Source: Nocardia vulneris
GTDB lineage: Bacteria > Actinomycetota > Actinomycetes > Mycobacteriales > Mycobacteriaceae
Assembly (NCBI RefSeq): GCF_001613425.1
Contig: NZ_BDCI01000013.1
Coordinates: 62,001 to 126,000, forward strand
Reading direction: 5' to 3'
Length of the DNA stretch: 64,000 nt
The position numbers and the translations under genes were made by a program. The notes beneath the pieces were generated by a model. The model saw only the letters and a list, made by a program, of their open reading frames with translations. It ran no database searches and was not told the DNA's origin. This document shows, piece by piece, positions 53,755 to 62,024 of the stretch (position 1 is the first letter of the stretch; every line of letters starts with the position of its first letter).

Positions 53755-54812
53755 CCCTCCTCGTCGACCGGCCGCGTTTCGTTCTTCCGCCCGAACGGAA
53801 CGCGGTTGCCCCGCCGGAGGCGCGCGGCCTGGCCCGGGACGAAGTGCGGCTGCTCGTCGCCGGGGCGGGACTCACGCACGCTCGGTTCCGCGAATTGCCA
53901 CGGCAGCTGCGGCCCGGTGACCTTGTGGTGGTGAACAATTCGGCGGCGCTGGCCGCCGCGGTGGACGGCAGGCTCGACGATCGGCCGATGGCGCTGCACT
54001 TCGCGAGCTGGCTGGACGACGGCGGCTGGGTGGTCGAGGTGCGCACCACCGCCCGCACGCCCTTTCCGGCGGAAGAGCTTTCGGCGGGCGCGGTGATCAG
54101 GCTGCCGGACGGCGTGCGCGCCACGCTGCGGTCGCCGTGGTTGGCGGGCGGTCGCCGGCTCTGGGTGGCCGACCTCACCGCCGACCCGCGACAGCTGTTC
54201 GCGGTGTACGGCTACCCGATCACCTATTCGTATGTGCCGCAGCGATGGTCGCCGTCCTACTACGAAACGGTGTTCGGCCGGGTGCCGGGCAGCGCGGAGA
54301 TGCCCAGCGCGGCAAGGCCGTTCACCGAGCGACTGGTGCTGGACCTGGTCGCGGCCGGTGTCGGTCTCGCGCCGATCACCCTGCACACCGGCGTCTCGTC
54401 ACCGGAGGCGGGGGAGCCGCCCAGTCCGGAGCGGCTCACCGTCCCGGCCTCGACCGCGCGCCGGGTGAACGACACGAAGGCGGCGGGCGGGCGCGTCATC
54501 GCGGTCGGCACCACGGTGACCCGGGCGCTCGAAACCGCCGGTGACGCCGCGGGTGTCGTGCATCCGGTGCACGGCTGGACCGAGCTGGTCCTGGGCGCGG
54601 GGCGGCCCGCCCGCGTCGTGGACGGGCTGATCACCGGCTGGCACGCGCCGGGCGCTTCCCACCTGGACCTGCTGGTCGCGGTGGCGGGGGAGGCCACGGT
54701 CCACGCGGCCTACGCGGCGGCACTGGAGACGGGATACCTGTGGCACGAGTTCGGCGACAGCGCCCTGCTGCTGGGCGGCGCGGACGACCGGGCCCCGGCT
54801 AGTTCTGGGTGA
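53751..54812 (+). CDS. Divergent QueA-like protein (SAM:tRNA ribosyltransferase-isomerase family)
   Basis: 353 aa, the usual QueA length. Family landmarks remain: ELPRQLRPGDLVVVNNSAAL, PITYSYVPQRWSPSYYETVF, GRVIAVGTTVTRALET, and the final YLWHEFGDSALLL. Two hallmark motifs differ: the TAGLHF of QueA reads SAARPF, and the HVGAGTF loop reads HTGVSSP. No other queuosine gene is visible, and most actinobacteria lack the full pathway. It may modify a different base or sugar using SAM as ribosyl donor. Coupled to the SDR gene; converges with the small secreted protein gene with a 14-bp overlap. Confidence 0.8.
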   Translation: MTLLVDRPRFVLPPERNAVAPPEARGLARDEVRLLVAGAGLTHARFRELPRQLRPGDLVVVNNSAALAAAVDGRLDDRPMALHFASWLDDGGWVVEVRTTARTPFPAEELSAGAVIRLPDGVRATLRSPWLAGGRRLWVADLTADPRQLFAVYGYPITYSYVPQRWSPSYYETVFGRVPGSAEMPSAARPFTERLVLDLVAAGVGLAPITLHTGVSSPEAGEPPSPERLTVPASTARRVNDTKAAGGRVIAVGTTVTRALETAGDAAGVVHPVHGWTELVLGAGRPARVVDGLITGWHAPGASHLDLLVAVAGEATVHAAYAAALETGYLWHEFGDSALLLGGADDRAPASSG

Positions 54813-55146
54813 CGGAGACGGTGGCGCTTTCCTGGGTCGTGATATCGAAACGTCCACACGTGCCGTTGGTCAGTTCGAGTCGCTGGGTGACCGCCTTCCC
54901 CCGCAGCTTCGGGAAGGTGGCCTCGGCGACCACGTCGGCTCCCGGCATCGAGCACACCTTCGCGATCGTCTGGGTGCGGTAGCTGGTCGTGCCGGTCACG
55001 CACGCGGGCTCGGCATTGGCGAAGAAGATGCGCGCGGTGCCGTCGCTACACGTGTCGGCGGCCGCGTGCGGCGCGACGACCGCGATCGACCCGAGGGCGA
55101 GCGCGGCGGCGACGGAGCTTCGGACAACAAGGCGACGAACCGTCAT
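54799..55146 (-). CDS. Small secreted protein
   Basis: 115 aa. A Sec signal peptide (RRLVVRSSVAAALALGSIAV, cleavage after HAAA near residue 30) leads to a mature domain of about 85 residues with four Cys (DTCSDG, EPACVTG, KVCSMPG, GTCGRF), which could form two disulfides. No family recognised. Start ATG 55146 is in good position for the signal peptide. Confidence 0.7.
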   Translation of the reverse strand: MTVRRLVVRSSVAAALALGSIAVVAPHAAADTCSDGTARIFFANAEPACVTGTTSYRTQTIAKVCSMPGADVVAEATFPKLRGKAVTQRLELTNGTCGRFDITTQESATVSVTQN

Positions 55147-55394
55147 ACCTGATCACTACCCATCGGTTTCGAGCGTTTTCTGCGTATCGGCCGCGGGGTG
55201 CCGCAGCGTCCAGCATGCTAACCCGGCACCAGGGGGTTTGTCGGGCGATCAGGGCAGGTCGCGTGGTCGGTCGAGGGATGCACAGGCCGCCGAGCTGCAT
55301 ATATGCGCAATAGCTATGACTTTGTGGGATGCGCGTCCGCGGCTGCCGCGGCCCTGCTGTCGCGGTGTCGGCCGCCGGACGACAGGATGGCGGG

Positions 55395-56639
55395 ATGCTG
55401 CGCAGTTTTCAGGTGACCAATCACAGATCGCTGGCCGAGGAGCAGGAGTTGCGGCTCACCAAGGGGAGTGGGCCGGTGGCGGTACCGGTCACCGCGATCC
55501 ACGGCACCGCGGCCGCGGGCAAGACCAACCTGATCGACGCGCTCGCGCAGATGCGCGACGCGGTGCTGCATTCGGTCACCGGGTGGGATCCCTACGCCGG
55601 CCCGGTGCGCACGCCGCATCTCGGATTCGCGGACCGCCCTTCGGAATTCGTGGCGAGCTTCGTCGCCGAGGGCGTGCCCTACACCTACGGCTTCCGCCTG
55701 GACAACGCCGACGTGACGGCCGAGTGGCTCTACACCCAGCCGCGTTCGCGCAAGCGAATCGTGTTCGAGCGCAACGGCGAACAGATCAAGATCGGGCCGA
55801 TGTTCGAGGCGGCGCGCTACGGCATCGCGGCGCTGGTGCCGCTGGTGCGCCCGAATGCCTTGCTGCTCAGCCTGGCCGGGCAGATGTACGCGGACGCGCT
55901 GGTGCCCGCCTATCGCTGGTTCGAGTCCATGCTCGAGGTCCAGCTCGGCCCGGCCGACACCGCCGCCGTCGCGCACCGCCTCGGCGGGCACCTGTCGCGC
56001 TCGCCGGAGAACGCCGCGCGGCTGCTGATGCTGCTGCGCACCGCCGAACTCGGGATCACCGATCTGCTGATCGCCGAGCACGATCCGATGTACGCCGACT
56101 ACCTGCGCGACCTGGATGCCGATATCGCCGCGATCGGCAAACAGATCGAGCTGTGCGCCACCTCGGCGGACTTCGCCGACCGGCTGCTGCGCGAGGGCGG
56201 CGTCACGCCGGTGCTGCTCGAACGCGAGCTCACCAACATGAAATCCGCCAGGGACGCGCTGTACGCCCGGATGGTGGCCCGGCGCGGCGTCGGCCTCGGC
56301 CTGGTGCACGACGGCATCGACAACCCGTTCGACCTCGCCGACGAATCCACCGCGACGGTCTCGCTGCTGCGCATTTTGCCGACCATGCTGGACGCCCTCG
56401 ATTCGGGCCGGGTGCTGGCCGTCGACGATATCGGCGCGCAGCTGCCCGCGGAGGAAACCGATCGCCTGATCCAGCTCTTCCAGAACCCCGAAACCAATTC
56501 GCGCGGCGCTCAACTCGTCTACACCACCACCAACCGGGCCCTGATCGATCGCGGCAACGGACGTTCGGCGCGCACGCGCAGCGTGGTGTGGCAGGTCCGG
56601 CGCACCGATCACGGCACCAGCGAACTCGCCGCGGTGTAG
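55395..56639 (+). CDS. Orphan AAA ATPase, SMC/OLD-like (AAA_15/AAA_21 type)
   Basis: 414 aa. LRSFQVTNHRSLAEEQELRL is the usual N-terminal beta-strand region, Walker A IHGTAAAGKTNLIDAL is at about 37-52, and the Walker B region is VLAVDDIGAQLPAEETDRL near 340, followed by LVYTTTNRALID. The second acidic residue of Walker B is Asp where Glu is usual. Proteins like this often partner nucleases or toxins in phage defence, but no partner gene is adjacent. ATG 55395 is selected; the longer reading upstream has no support. Confidence 0.78.
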   Translation: MLRSFQVTNHRSLAEEQELRLTKGSGPVAVPVTAIHGTAAAGKTNLIDALAQMRDAVLHSVTGWDPYAGPVRTPHLGFADRPSEFVASFVAEGVPYTYGFRLDNADVTAEWLYTQPRSRKRIVFERNGEQIKIGPMFEAARYGIAALVPLVRPNALLLSLAGQMYADALVPAYRWFESMLEVQLGPADTAAVAHRLGGHLSRSPENAARLLMLLRTAELGITDLLIAEHDPMYADYLRDLDADIAAIGKQIELCATSADFADRLLREGGVTPVLLERELTNMKSARDALYARMVARRGVGLGLVHDGIDNPFDLADESTATVSLLRILPTMLDALDSGRVLAVDDIGAQLPAEETDRLIQLFQNPETNSRGAQLVYTTTNRALIDRGNGRSARTRSVVWQVRRTDHGTSELAAV

Positions 56640-56664
56640 CGCCGGACCGGCGTGGGCGAGGCAA

Positions 56665-56670
56665 TAGCAT
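56665..56670 (+). promoter_or_regulatory. -10-like element TAGCAT before the small membrane protein gene
   Basis: TAGCAT lies 6 nt upstream of the ATG at 56677 without a Shine-Dalgarno; a leaderless start is likely. Confidence 0.4.
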
Positions 56671-56676
56671 GGGCAC

Positions 56677-57021
56677 ATGCTCGAATTCGGAATGCTGCTG
56701 ATCATGGTCCTCGCGGTGGCGGGGATGGTCGTGCTCTATCTGCGCGGCCGCGGCGGCTTCCGGGCCACGCCGGCGGAGGCGGGCACGCTCTATGTCACCG
56801 GTGTGAGCCCGCGCCCGGACGCCCAGGGCGAGCAGTACGTGACCATCACCGGCAATCTGACCGGGCCGTCGGTGTCTGGCACGGTCGTCTACGGGCGCTT
56901 CGCCTGGGACGTCAACGCCTGGCCGTCGATCGGTGATCTCATCGACGTGGTCTATTCGCCGCGCAATCCGCAGAACTGGTCGATCGCACATCCCGGCGCG
57001 CGGCCGAGCTTGGGCTCCTGA
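56677..57021 (+). CDS. Small membrane-anchored hypothetical protein
   Basis: 114 aa. One N-terminal transmembrane helix (MLEFGMLLIMVLAVAGMVVL) followed by a beta-rich domain (TLYVTGVSPRPDAQGEQYVT, GTVVYGRFAWDVNAWPSIGD). Topology suggests an exposed domain of about 90 residues. No family recognised; homologues in Nocardia and relatives are likely. Not obviously linked to neighbours. Confidence 0.65.
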   Translation: MLEFGMLLIMVLAVAGMVVLYLRGRGGFRATPAEAGTLYVTGVSPRPDAQGEQYVTITGNLTGPSVSGTVVYGRFAWDVNAWPSIGDLIDVVYSPRNPQNWSIAHPGARPSLGS

Positions 57022-57065
57022 GCGCGGGCAGGTGTGACGTAGACCGGGTTACGTCGGATGGCACG

Positions 57066-57602
57066 ATGCCAGGTATGGATCCGAACGCTGCCATCGATGC
57101 CAAGGACACGCGGTTGGCGATTCGCCCCGCGCGACCGGACGAGTACGCGGCGGTCGGCGAGCTGACCGTCGAGGTGTACGTCGGCGAGGGATTCGTCCGC
57201 GCGGGCACCCCGTACGCGGCCGAGCTGGCCGATACCGCGCATCGCGGCGCGTCCGCGGAACTACTGGTGGCCGTGCACGCCGACCGGATCGTCGGCTCGC
57301 TCACCGTCGCTCGCCCCGGCACGCCCTACGCCGAGATCGCGCGGCCCGGCGAACTCGAGTTCCGGATGCTGGCCGTGGCCAAGACCGCGCGCGGCCTCGG
57401 CGCGGGAACCGCGTTGGTGCGCACCGTGATCGACATCGCGAAGGCGGAAGGCTTTGCGGCAGTGGTGCTCACGACCATGCCCGCGATGGTCGACGCGCGC
57501 CGCATCTACGATCGCTACGGCTTCGTTCCCACCCCCGACCGCGACTGGCACACGCCCGCAGGCGAACTCCTGACGGTGCTGCGCTTGGCGCTCGCGCCGT
57601 AG
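57066..57602 (+). CDS. GNAT family N-acetyltransferase
   Basis: 178 aa. LAIRPARPDEYAAVGELTVE is the first strand and helix; EFRMLAVAKTARGLGAGTAL contains the acetyl-CoA-binding R-G-x-G-x-G/A-like loop; ARRIYDRYGFVPTPDRDW is the C-terminal signature. Substrate unknown. Two ATGs (57066, 57075) are possible starts; neither has a ribosome binding site. Confidence 0.88.
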   Translation: MPGMDPNAAIDAKDTRLAIRPARPDEYAAVGELTVEVYVGEGFVRAGTPYAAELADTAHRGASAELLVAVHADRIVGSLTVARPGTPYAEIARPGELEFRMLAVAKTARGLGAGTALVRTVIDIAKAEGFAAVVLTTMPAMVDARRIYDRYGFVPTPDRDWHTPAGELLTVLRLALAP

Positions 57603-57675
57603 ATCCCGGGGTCAAGCCCTGTCCCGAAGTCCGGTGCCGCCACGGTGGCATTCGGCCGGATGTCGGGGCCGGCAC

Positions 57676-58326
57676 CTAGCCGAGCACGGTGGCCACGATG
57701 CCCGCGAGATAGCCGAGGCGGGCGACCTCCGAAGGGCGGAAGTCTGGGCCGCCGGGGCGCCCGAGCAGCAGCACCTTGCCGGTGTTGCCGAGCGGCGCGG
57801 CGGCGAGCTTGGTGTCCATGTCCCGCCAGATCTCGGGCACCCATTCGGATTCCGGATCGAGGATGGCGGGCTTCTCCAACGGCATCCACGGCGCCGAACC
57901 CGCTTGTGTCTCAGGCGCACTCGGGCTGCCGACCACCCGGTAGGCGCCCTGCGGCCCCATGTCGATGATGGTGCTCCAGCCGACCCGCAGCACCCGGGGC
58001 ACGCCGTCGACGAGCACCTGCAACCGGTCGTCCTTGGCGCTGGCCACCTGGTCGATCAGTTCGAGTTCGCGGTGGGTGTCCAGCACGCCCGAGTACGGGC
58101 GGATGGAATCGACCCGGACGTCGCCGATCGATTCGGCGGCGGTGATCAACGTGTCGGGCAGCGCGCCCTGGGGCACCTCGACGACGAGGTCGTCGACGGC
58201 GAACCCGGCGCCGCGCTCCACCACGTCCAGCGAGAGGATGTCGGCGCCGACAGAGCCGAGGGCGAGCGCGAGCGCACCGAGGCTTCCCGGTCGATCCGGA
58301 AGTTGCACGCGGAGCAGGTACGACAC
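57676..58326 (-). CDS. ACT domain protein (Rv3013-like)
   Basis: 216 aa. The N-terminal ACT domain is clear: SYLLRVQLPDRPGSLGALAL (about 2-21), then ILSLDVVERGAGFAVDDLVV. The remainder is a family-specific region shared with mycobacterial Rv3013, which also lies between ligA and gatC. ACT domains bind amino acids; the role is probably regulatory. GTG start with GGAAA 7 nt upstream. Divergent from gatC. Confidence 0.85.
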   Translation of the reverse strand: MSYLLRVQLPDRPGSLGALALALGSVGADILSLDVVERGAGFAVDDLVVEVPQGALPDTLITAAESIGDVRVDSIRPYSGVLDTHRELELIDQVASAKDDRLQVLVDGVPRVLRVGWSTIIDMGPQGAYRVVGSPSAPETQAGSAPWMPLEKPAILDPESEWVPEIWRDMDTKLAAAPLGNTGKVLLLGRPGGPDFRPSEVARLGYLAGIVATVLG

Positions 58327-58722
58327 GTGCTTTCCTTTCCTTGGGCGGCCGAGGCTCTGAACGGATACCCGGGTCACGCAATACTTACACCCCTGGGGCC
58401 GGGTTATCGACCCGAAGTGCGGCCAGTGATGTACGCCACGCGGCGATTTCGTGACAATACGGCGTGTCGAGCTAGTTCGAGAAACCGTGTCGTCCCGCCG
58501 CTTCACCAGTTTCAGTTACCCTCGGCGGCCCGATCAGCCTACTGCGCGGCGGTGACACGGAGGACCGGTCGCCGGGGTGCGGGTGTGGGTGGCGTGTGCG
58601 GTGGCTAGGCTCGTAGTCCGTACGCTACCCGTGTAGACGATACGAAACGACGTTCGCGCCCCGCCACGAATGCGATACGCGCGAACGAAATTGTTGATAC
58701 CGAAGCCGAAAGGGGTCCCGCG
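58327..58722. other. Divergent ACT-protein/gatC intergenic region
   Basis: No gene is supported. Several TANNNT hexamers lie at 58605-58665 (TAGGCT, TACGCT, TACGAA), any of which could be the -10 of gatC. A perfect 9-bp inverted repeat, CGTTCGCGC (58651-58659) and GCGCGAACG (58679-58687), would form a hairpin in the gatC leader. AAAGGGG precedes the GTG start. Confidence 0.5.
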
Positions 58723-59022
58723 GTGCCCGCCATCTCCCGTGACGAGGTCGCACACCTCGCCCGGCTGTCCCGGCTCGCGCTGTCCGATGCCGAACTGGAT
58801 CAGTTCGCCGGGCAGCTGGATTCGATCCTGAGCCACGTGCGGACCATTTCCGAGGTCGCCGCCGCCGACGTCCCGGCCACCGCGTCGCCGAATCCGACGA
58901 CCAATGTGACCCGTCCCGACGAGGTCGTGCCCTGCCTGACGCCCGAGCAGGCGCTGTCCGGTGCCCCGGCCGCCGAAGAGCAGCGGTTCATGGTTCCGCA
59001 GATCCTGGGAGAAGCCGAATGA
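58723..59022 (+). CDS. gatC: Aspartyl/glutamyl-tRNA amidotransferase subunit C
   Basis: 99 aa; stabilises GatA in the GatCAB complex that converts Glu-tRNA(Gln) or Asp-tRNA(Asn) to the amides. ISRDEVAHLARLSRLALSDA and the C-terminal PQILGEAE are standard. GTG start; overlaps gatA by 4 nt. Confidence 0.95.
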   Translation: MPAISRDEVAHLARLSRLALSDAELDQFAGQLDSILSHVRTISEVAAADVPATASPNPTTNVTRPDEVVPCLTPEQALSGAPAAEEQRFMVPQILGEAE

Positions 59023-60491
59023 GCGAGCTGACTGCGCTGTCGGCGGCCGAGCTGGCCGGCAAGATCCACGGTGGCGAGGTGTCCTCCGTCGCGGTCACCC
59101 AGGCGCACCTGGACCGGATCGCCGAGGTCGACGGCGAGTACCACGCGTTCCTGCACGTGGCGGGGGAGCAGGCGCTCGAGTCGGCCGCCGCGGTGGACGC
59201 CGCGCTCGCCGCGGGCACCGCGCCCGCGTCGCCGCTGGCCGGAGTTCCGTTGGCGCTCAAGGACGTTTTCACCACCACCGACATGCCGACCACCTGCGGG
59301 TCGAAGATCCTCGAGGGCTGGGTCGCGCCCTACGACGCGACGCTGACCACGCGGTTGCGCGCGGCGGGCATCCCGATTCTCGGCAAGACCAACATGGACG
59401 AGTTCGCGATGGGTTCGTCCACCGAGAACTCGGCCTACGGCCCGACCCGTAATCCCTGGGATACCACCAGGATTCCCGGTGGTTCGGGCGGTGGCTCGGC
59501 CGCCGCGCTCGCCGCGTACCAGGCGCCGCTGGCCATCGGCACCGACACCGGCGGTTCCATCCGCCAGCCCGCCGCGGTGACGGCGACCGTCGGCACCAAG
59601 CCGACCTACGGCACCGTCTCCCGCTACGGCCTGGTCGCCTGCGCGTCCTCGCTGGACCAGGGCGGGCCCTGCGGCCGGACCGTGCTGGACACCGCGCTGC
59701 TGCACGAGGTGATCGCCGGGCACGACCCGCGCGACTCCACCTCGCGCAACGTCCCGGTGCCCCCGGTGGTCGCCGCGGCGCGCGAAGGCGCCAAGGGTGA
59801 TCTGAGCGGCGTGAAAGTCGGTGTGGTGAAGGAACTGCACTCCGACAGCTACCAGCCGGGCGTGCTCGAATCCTTCGATGCCGCAGTGGCGGTGCTCAAG
59901 GAGCTCGGCGCCGAGGTGATCGAGGTGTCCTGCCCGCACTTCGAATACGCCCTGTCCGCCTACTATCTCGTCATGCCCAGCGAGGTGTCCTCGAACCTCG
60001 CCCGGTTCGACGCGATGCGCTACGGCTTGCGCGTCGCCGACGACGGGCAGCACAGCGCCGAACAGGTGATGGCCGCGACCCGGGCCGCCGGTTTCGGCCC
60101 GGAAGTCAAGCGCCGCATCATGATCGGCACCTACGCGCTGTCGTCCGGGTACTACGACGAGTACTACGGCCAGGCGCTGAAGGTGCGCACGTTGATCGCG
60201 CGCGACTTCGACAAGGCCTACGAGCAGGTCGATGTGCTCGTCTCGCCGACCAGCCCGTTCACCCCGTGGAAGCTGGGCGAGAAGGTCGACGACCCGCTGG
60301 CCATGTACCTGTCCGACCTGTGCACCCTGCCCACCAACCTGGCCGGGCACCCCGCCATGTCGGTGCCGTCCGGGTTGAGCAAGGACGACGGCATGCCGGT
60401 CGGCCTCCAGATCATGGCGCCTGCCCTCGCCGACGACCGGCTCTACCGGGTCGGCGCGGCATACGAAGGTGCGCGCGGACCGATCGCCTGA
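59019..60491 (+). CDS. gatA: Glutamyl-tRNA(Gln) amidotransferase subunit A
   Basis: 490-aa amidase-signature enzyme that frees ammonia from glutamine. Catalytic Lys in VPLALKDVFTTTDM (about 77), cis-Ser and nucleophile Ser in GGSGGGSAAALAAY and GTDTGGSIRQPA (about 151-180). Coupled to gatC. In M. tuberculosis pfkA and gatB follow, but here a tandem repeat array follows a strong terminator, so gatB must lie elsewhere. Confidence 0.97.
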   Translation: MSELTALSAAELAGKIHGGEVSSVAVTQAHLDRIAEVDGEYHAFLHVAGEQALESAAAVDAALAAGTAPASPLAGVPLALKDVFTTTDMPTTCGSKILEGWVAPYDATLTTRLRAAGIPILGKTNMDEFAMGSSTENSAYGPTRNPWDTTRIPGGSGGGSAAALAAYQAPLAIGTDTGGSIRQPAAVTATVGTKPTYGTVSRYGLVACASSLDQGGPCGRTVLDTALLHEVIAGHDPRDSTSRNVPVPPVVAAAREGAKGDLSGVKVGVVKELHSDSYQPGVLESFDAAVAVLKELGAEVIEVSCPHFEYALSAYYLVMPSEVSSNLARFDAMRYGLRVADDGQHSAEQVMAATRAAGFGPEVKRRIMIGTYALSSGYYDEYYGQALKVRTLIARDFDKAYEQVDVLVSPTSPFTPWKLGEKVDDPLAMYLSDLCTLPTNLAGHPAMSVPSGLSKDDGMPVGLQIMAPALADDRLYRVGAAYEGARGPIA

Positions 60492-60495
60492 GCGG

Positions 60496-60534
60496 TGTTG
60501 CCCGGACAGCGAGGAGTTCGCCGTCCGGGCAACA
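60496..60534 (+). terminator. Intrinsic terminator of gatCA
   Basis: TGTTGCCCGGAC (60496-60507) and GTCCGGGCAACA (60523-60534), perfect 12-bp arms with a 15-nt loop, followed by TCTTCC, directly after the gatA stop. Confidence 0.85.
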
Positions 60535-60568
60535 TCTTCCGGTCATTCACCGGGGATATTTGCTGATG

Positions 60569-61075
60569 TGCCACGTCAGCGGGAATCAGCTTCCGACCCG
60601 AGTTCGTGCAGTGGGTGGTTCGTCCCGGGCTTGAGGCATGCTCGATCGGTCGCTCGCGGGGGTTCCTGTTGGCGTGGCACGTCAGTAGGGATCTGGGTCC
60701 GACCTGAATTCGTGCAGTGGGTGGTTCGTCCCGGGCTTGAGGCGTGCCCGATCGGTCACTCGCCGGGGTTCCTGCTGGCGTGCCACGTCAGCAGGGATCC
60801 GCGTCCGAACCGAATTCATACAGTGGGTGGTTCGCCTTGGGCCTGAGGCGTGCCCGATCGGTTACTCGTCGGGGGTTCCTGCTGGCGTGGCACGTCAGCA
60901 GAGATCCGGGTCCGACCTGAATTCGTGCAGTGGGTGGCTCGTCCCGGGCTTGAGGCGTGCTCGATCGGTCACTCGCGGGGGCTCCTGTTGGCGTGCCACG
61001 TCAGCAGAGATCCGCGTCCGACCCGAGTTCGTGCAATGGGTACCTCGTGGCGAACCCGAGACGTGCCCGATTCGG
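60569..61075. repeat. Tandem array of five ~106-bp units with A-B-A-B-A higher order
   Basis: Direct repeats start at 60569, 60675, 60781, 60888 and 60994 (spacing 106, 106, 107, 106); the last unit is cut short near 61075. Each begins with TG(C/G)CACGTCAG and contains CGTGCAGTGGGTGGTTCG-like and GGCTTGAGGCGTGC-like segments. Units 1, 3, 5 carry TGCCACG and units 2, 4 carry TGGCACG; other differences follow a similar alternation, so the array seems built of 212-bp dimers. Each unit has a near-palindrome (GCTGGCGTGGCACGTCAGC type) and a second hairpin (CGGGC...GCCCG). This fills the gap between gatA and the SDR gene; no credible coding frame is seen. Confidence 0.9.
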
Positions 61076-61109
61076 TGGTGTCCGAGGCGGGCACGAACTC
61101 GCGGAGCGG

Positions 61110-61952
61110 CTAAGCGGGCCAGGTGAATTCGGGGTCGGTCAGGTAATCCTGGCGGCGCTGGTCCAGGGCCATGGTGACCATCTGGTGCGCGCCCGGGCCG
61201 ATGACCTTGCGTACCGGCGGATTCGGCATGTTCACCAGAGCGATCAACGCTGCCGCGCCGACTTCCGGTGCGGGCTCCTGCCATTCGGGGTTGTCGGTGA
61301 CCGGCGGCGGGGCACTCGGGTCCGGATAGTCCGGCATGCCGAGGATGCCGGCGCGCAGGTCCTCGTAGGCCGGTAGTCCGCTGCCGAACTGCATGCTCGA
61401 CTTCGCCCAGTCGGTGTCGAAACCGCCCATCTGCGCCAGGGTAACCGAGATGCCGAAGGGCCGCAGTTCGTCGGCGAGCGAAGCGCTGAAACCTTCGAGC
61501 GCCCATTTGCTCGCGTTGTACATGCCGAACAGCGGGAGGCTGCCCACCGCGCCGACCGTCGAGATCTGCACGATGTGCCCGGCGCCCTGAGCGCGCAGAT
61601 GCGGCACCGCGGCCTGCGAAACCCAGAGCGCGCCATAAAAGTTGGTGTCCATCTGGTCGCGGATCTGCGCTTCGGTGAGTTCCTCGAGCGCGCCGACCAG
61701 GCCGTAACCCGCGTTGTTCACGATCACGTCGATCGTGCCCATCAGCGCGAAAGCCTTGTCCACCGTGGCGATCACGTTCGCGCGATCGCGAACATCCAAC
61801 GGCAGCACCGTAAGTCGCTCCTCGGCCAGGTCGGCCATGGTGCGCGGGTCGCGAGCGGTCGCGACGACCCGGTCACCCTCGGCGAGCGCGGCCACCGTGA
61901 ATGCCCGGCCGAGTCCGCGGTTGGCGCCGGTGATGAACCAGGTTCGGGTCAT
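61110..61952 (-). CDS. Short-chain dehydrogenase/reductase
   Basis: 280 aa. TGANRGLGRAFTVAALAEGD (cofactor loop), VATARDPRTM (Arg suggesting NADPH), VNNAGYGLVGALEE, the catalytic Ser in VQISTVGAVG, and YNASK at about 154. Start MTRTWFITGA with AGGA 7 nt upstream. Its promoter is unusually complete for this organism and is bracketed by two dyads, suggesting repression by a TetR-like protein. Substrate unknown. Confidence 0.9.
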   Translation of the reverse strand: MTRTWFITGANRGLGRAFTVAALAEGDRVVATARDPRTMADLAEERLTVLPLDVRDRANVIATVDKAFALMGTIDVIVNNAGYGLVGALEELTEAQIRDQMDTNFYGALWVSQAAVPHLRAQGAGHIVQISTVGAVGSLPLFGMYNASKWALEGFSASLADELRPFGISVTLAQMGGFDTDWAKSSMQFGSGLPAYEDLRAGILGMPDYPDPSAPPPVTDNPEWQEPAPEVGAAALIALVNMPNPPVRKVIGPGAHQMVTMALDQRRQDYLTDPEFTWPA

Positions 61953-61970
61953 GTGTCGATCCTTTCGTCG

Positions 61971-61987
61971 CGAGACGCTCCGTCTCG
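61971..61987. promoter_or_regulatory. Operator-like dyad in the SDR leader
   Basis: CGAGAC-GCTCC-GTCTCG, a perfect 6-bp inverted repeat just downstream of the predicted transcription start of the SDR gene. A repressor bound here would block elongation. Confidence 0.5.
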
Positions 61988-61995
61988 TTGAAACG

Positions 61996-62024
61996 ATAGT
62001 GCCAGCCACAATCCCCGATGTCAA
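61996..62024 (-). promoter_or_regulatory. Sigma-70-type promoter of the SDR gene
   Basis: On the minus strand TTGACA (62024-62019), a 17-nt spacer, then CACTAT (62001-61996). The -35 is perfect consensus. Transcription should begin near 61989. Confidence 0.7.

Noticed and set aside
60569..61075. CRISPR array
   Set aside because: Units are contiguous, about 106 bp, without unique spacers, and no cas gene is nearby.
60469..61126. Short open frames running through the 106-bp repeats
   Set aside because: The frames are Cys/Arg/Trp-rich, differ between strands equally well and unit length changes (107 bp once) shift the phase; no ribosome binding sites.
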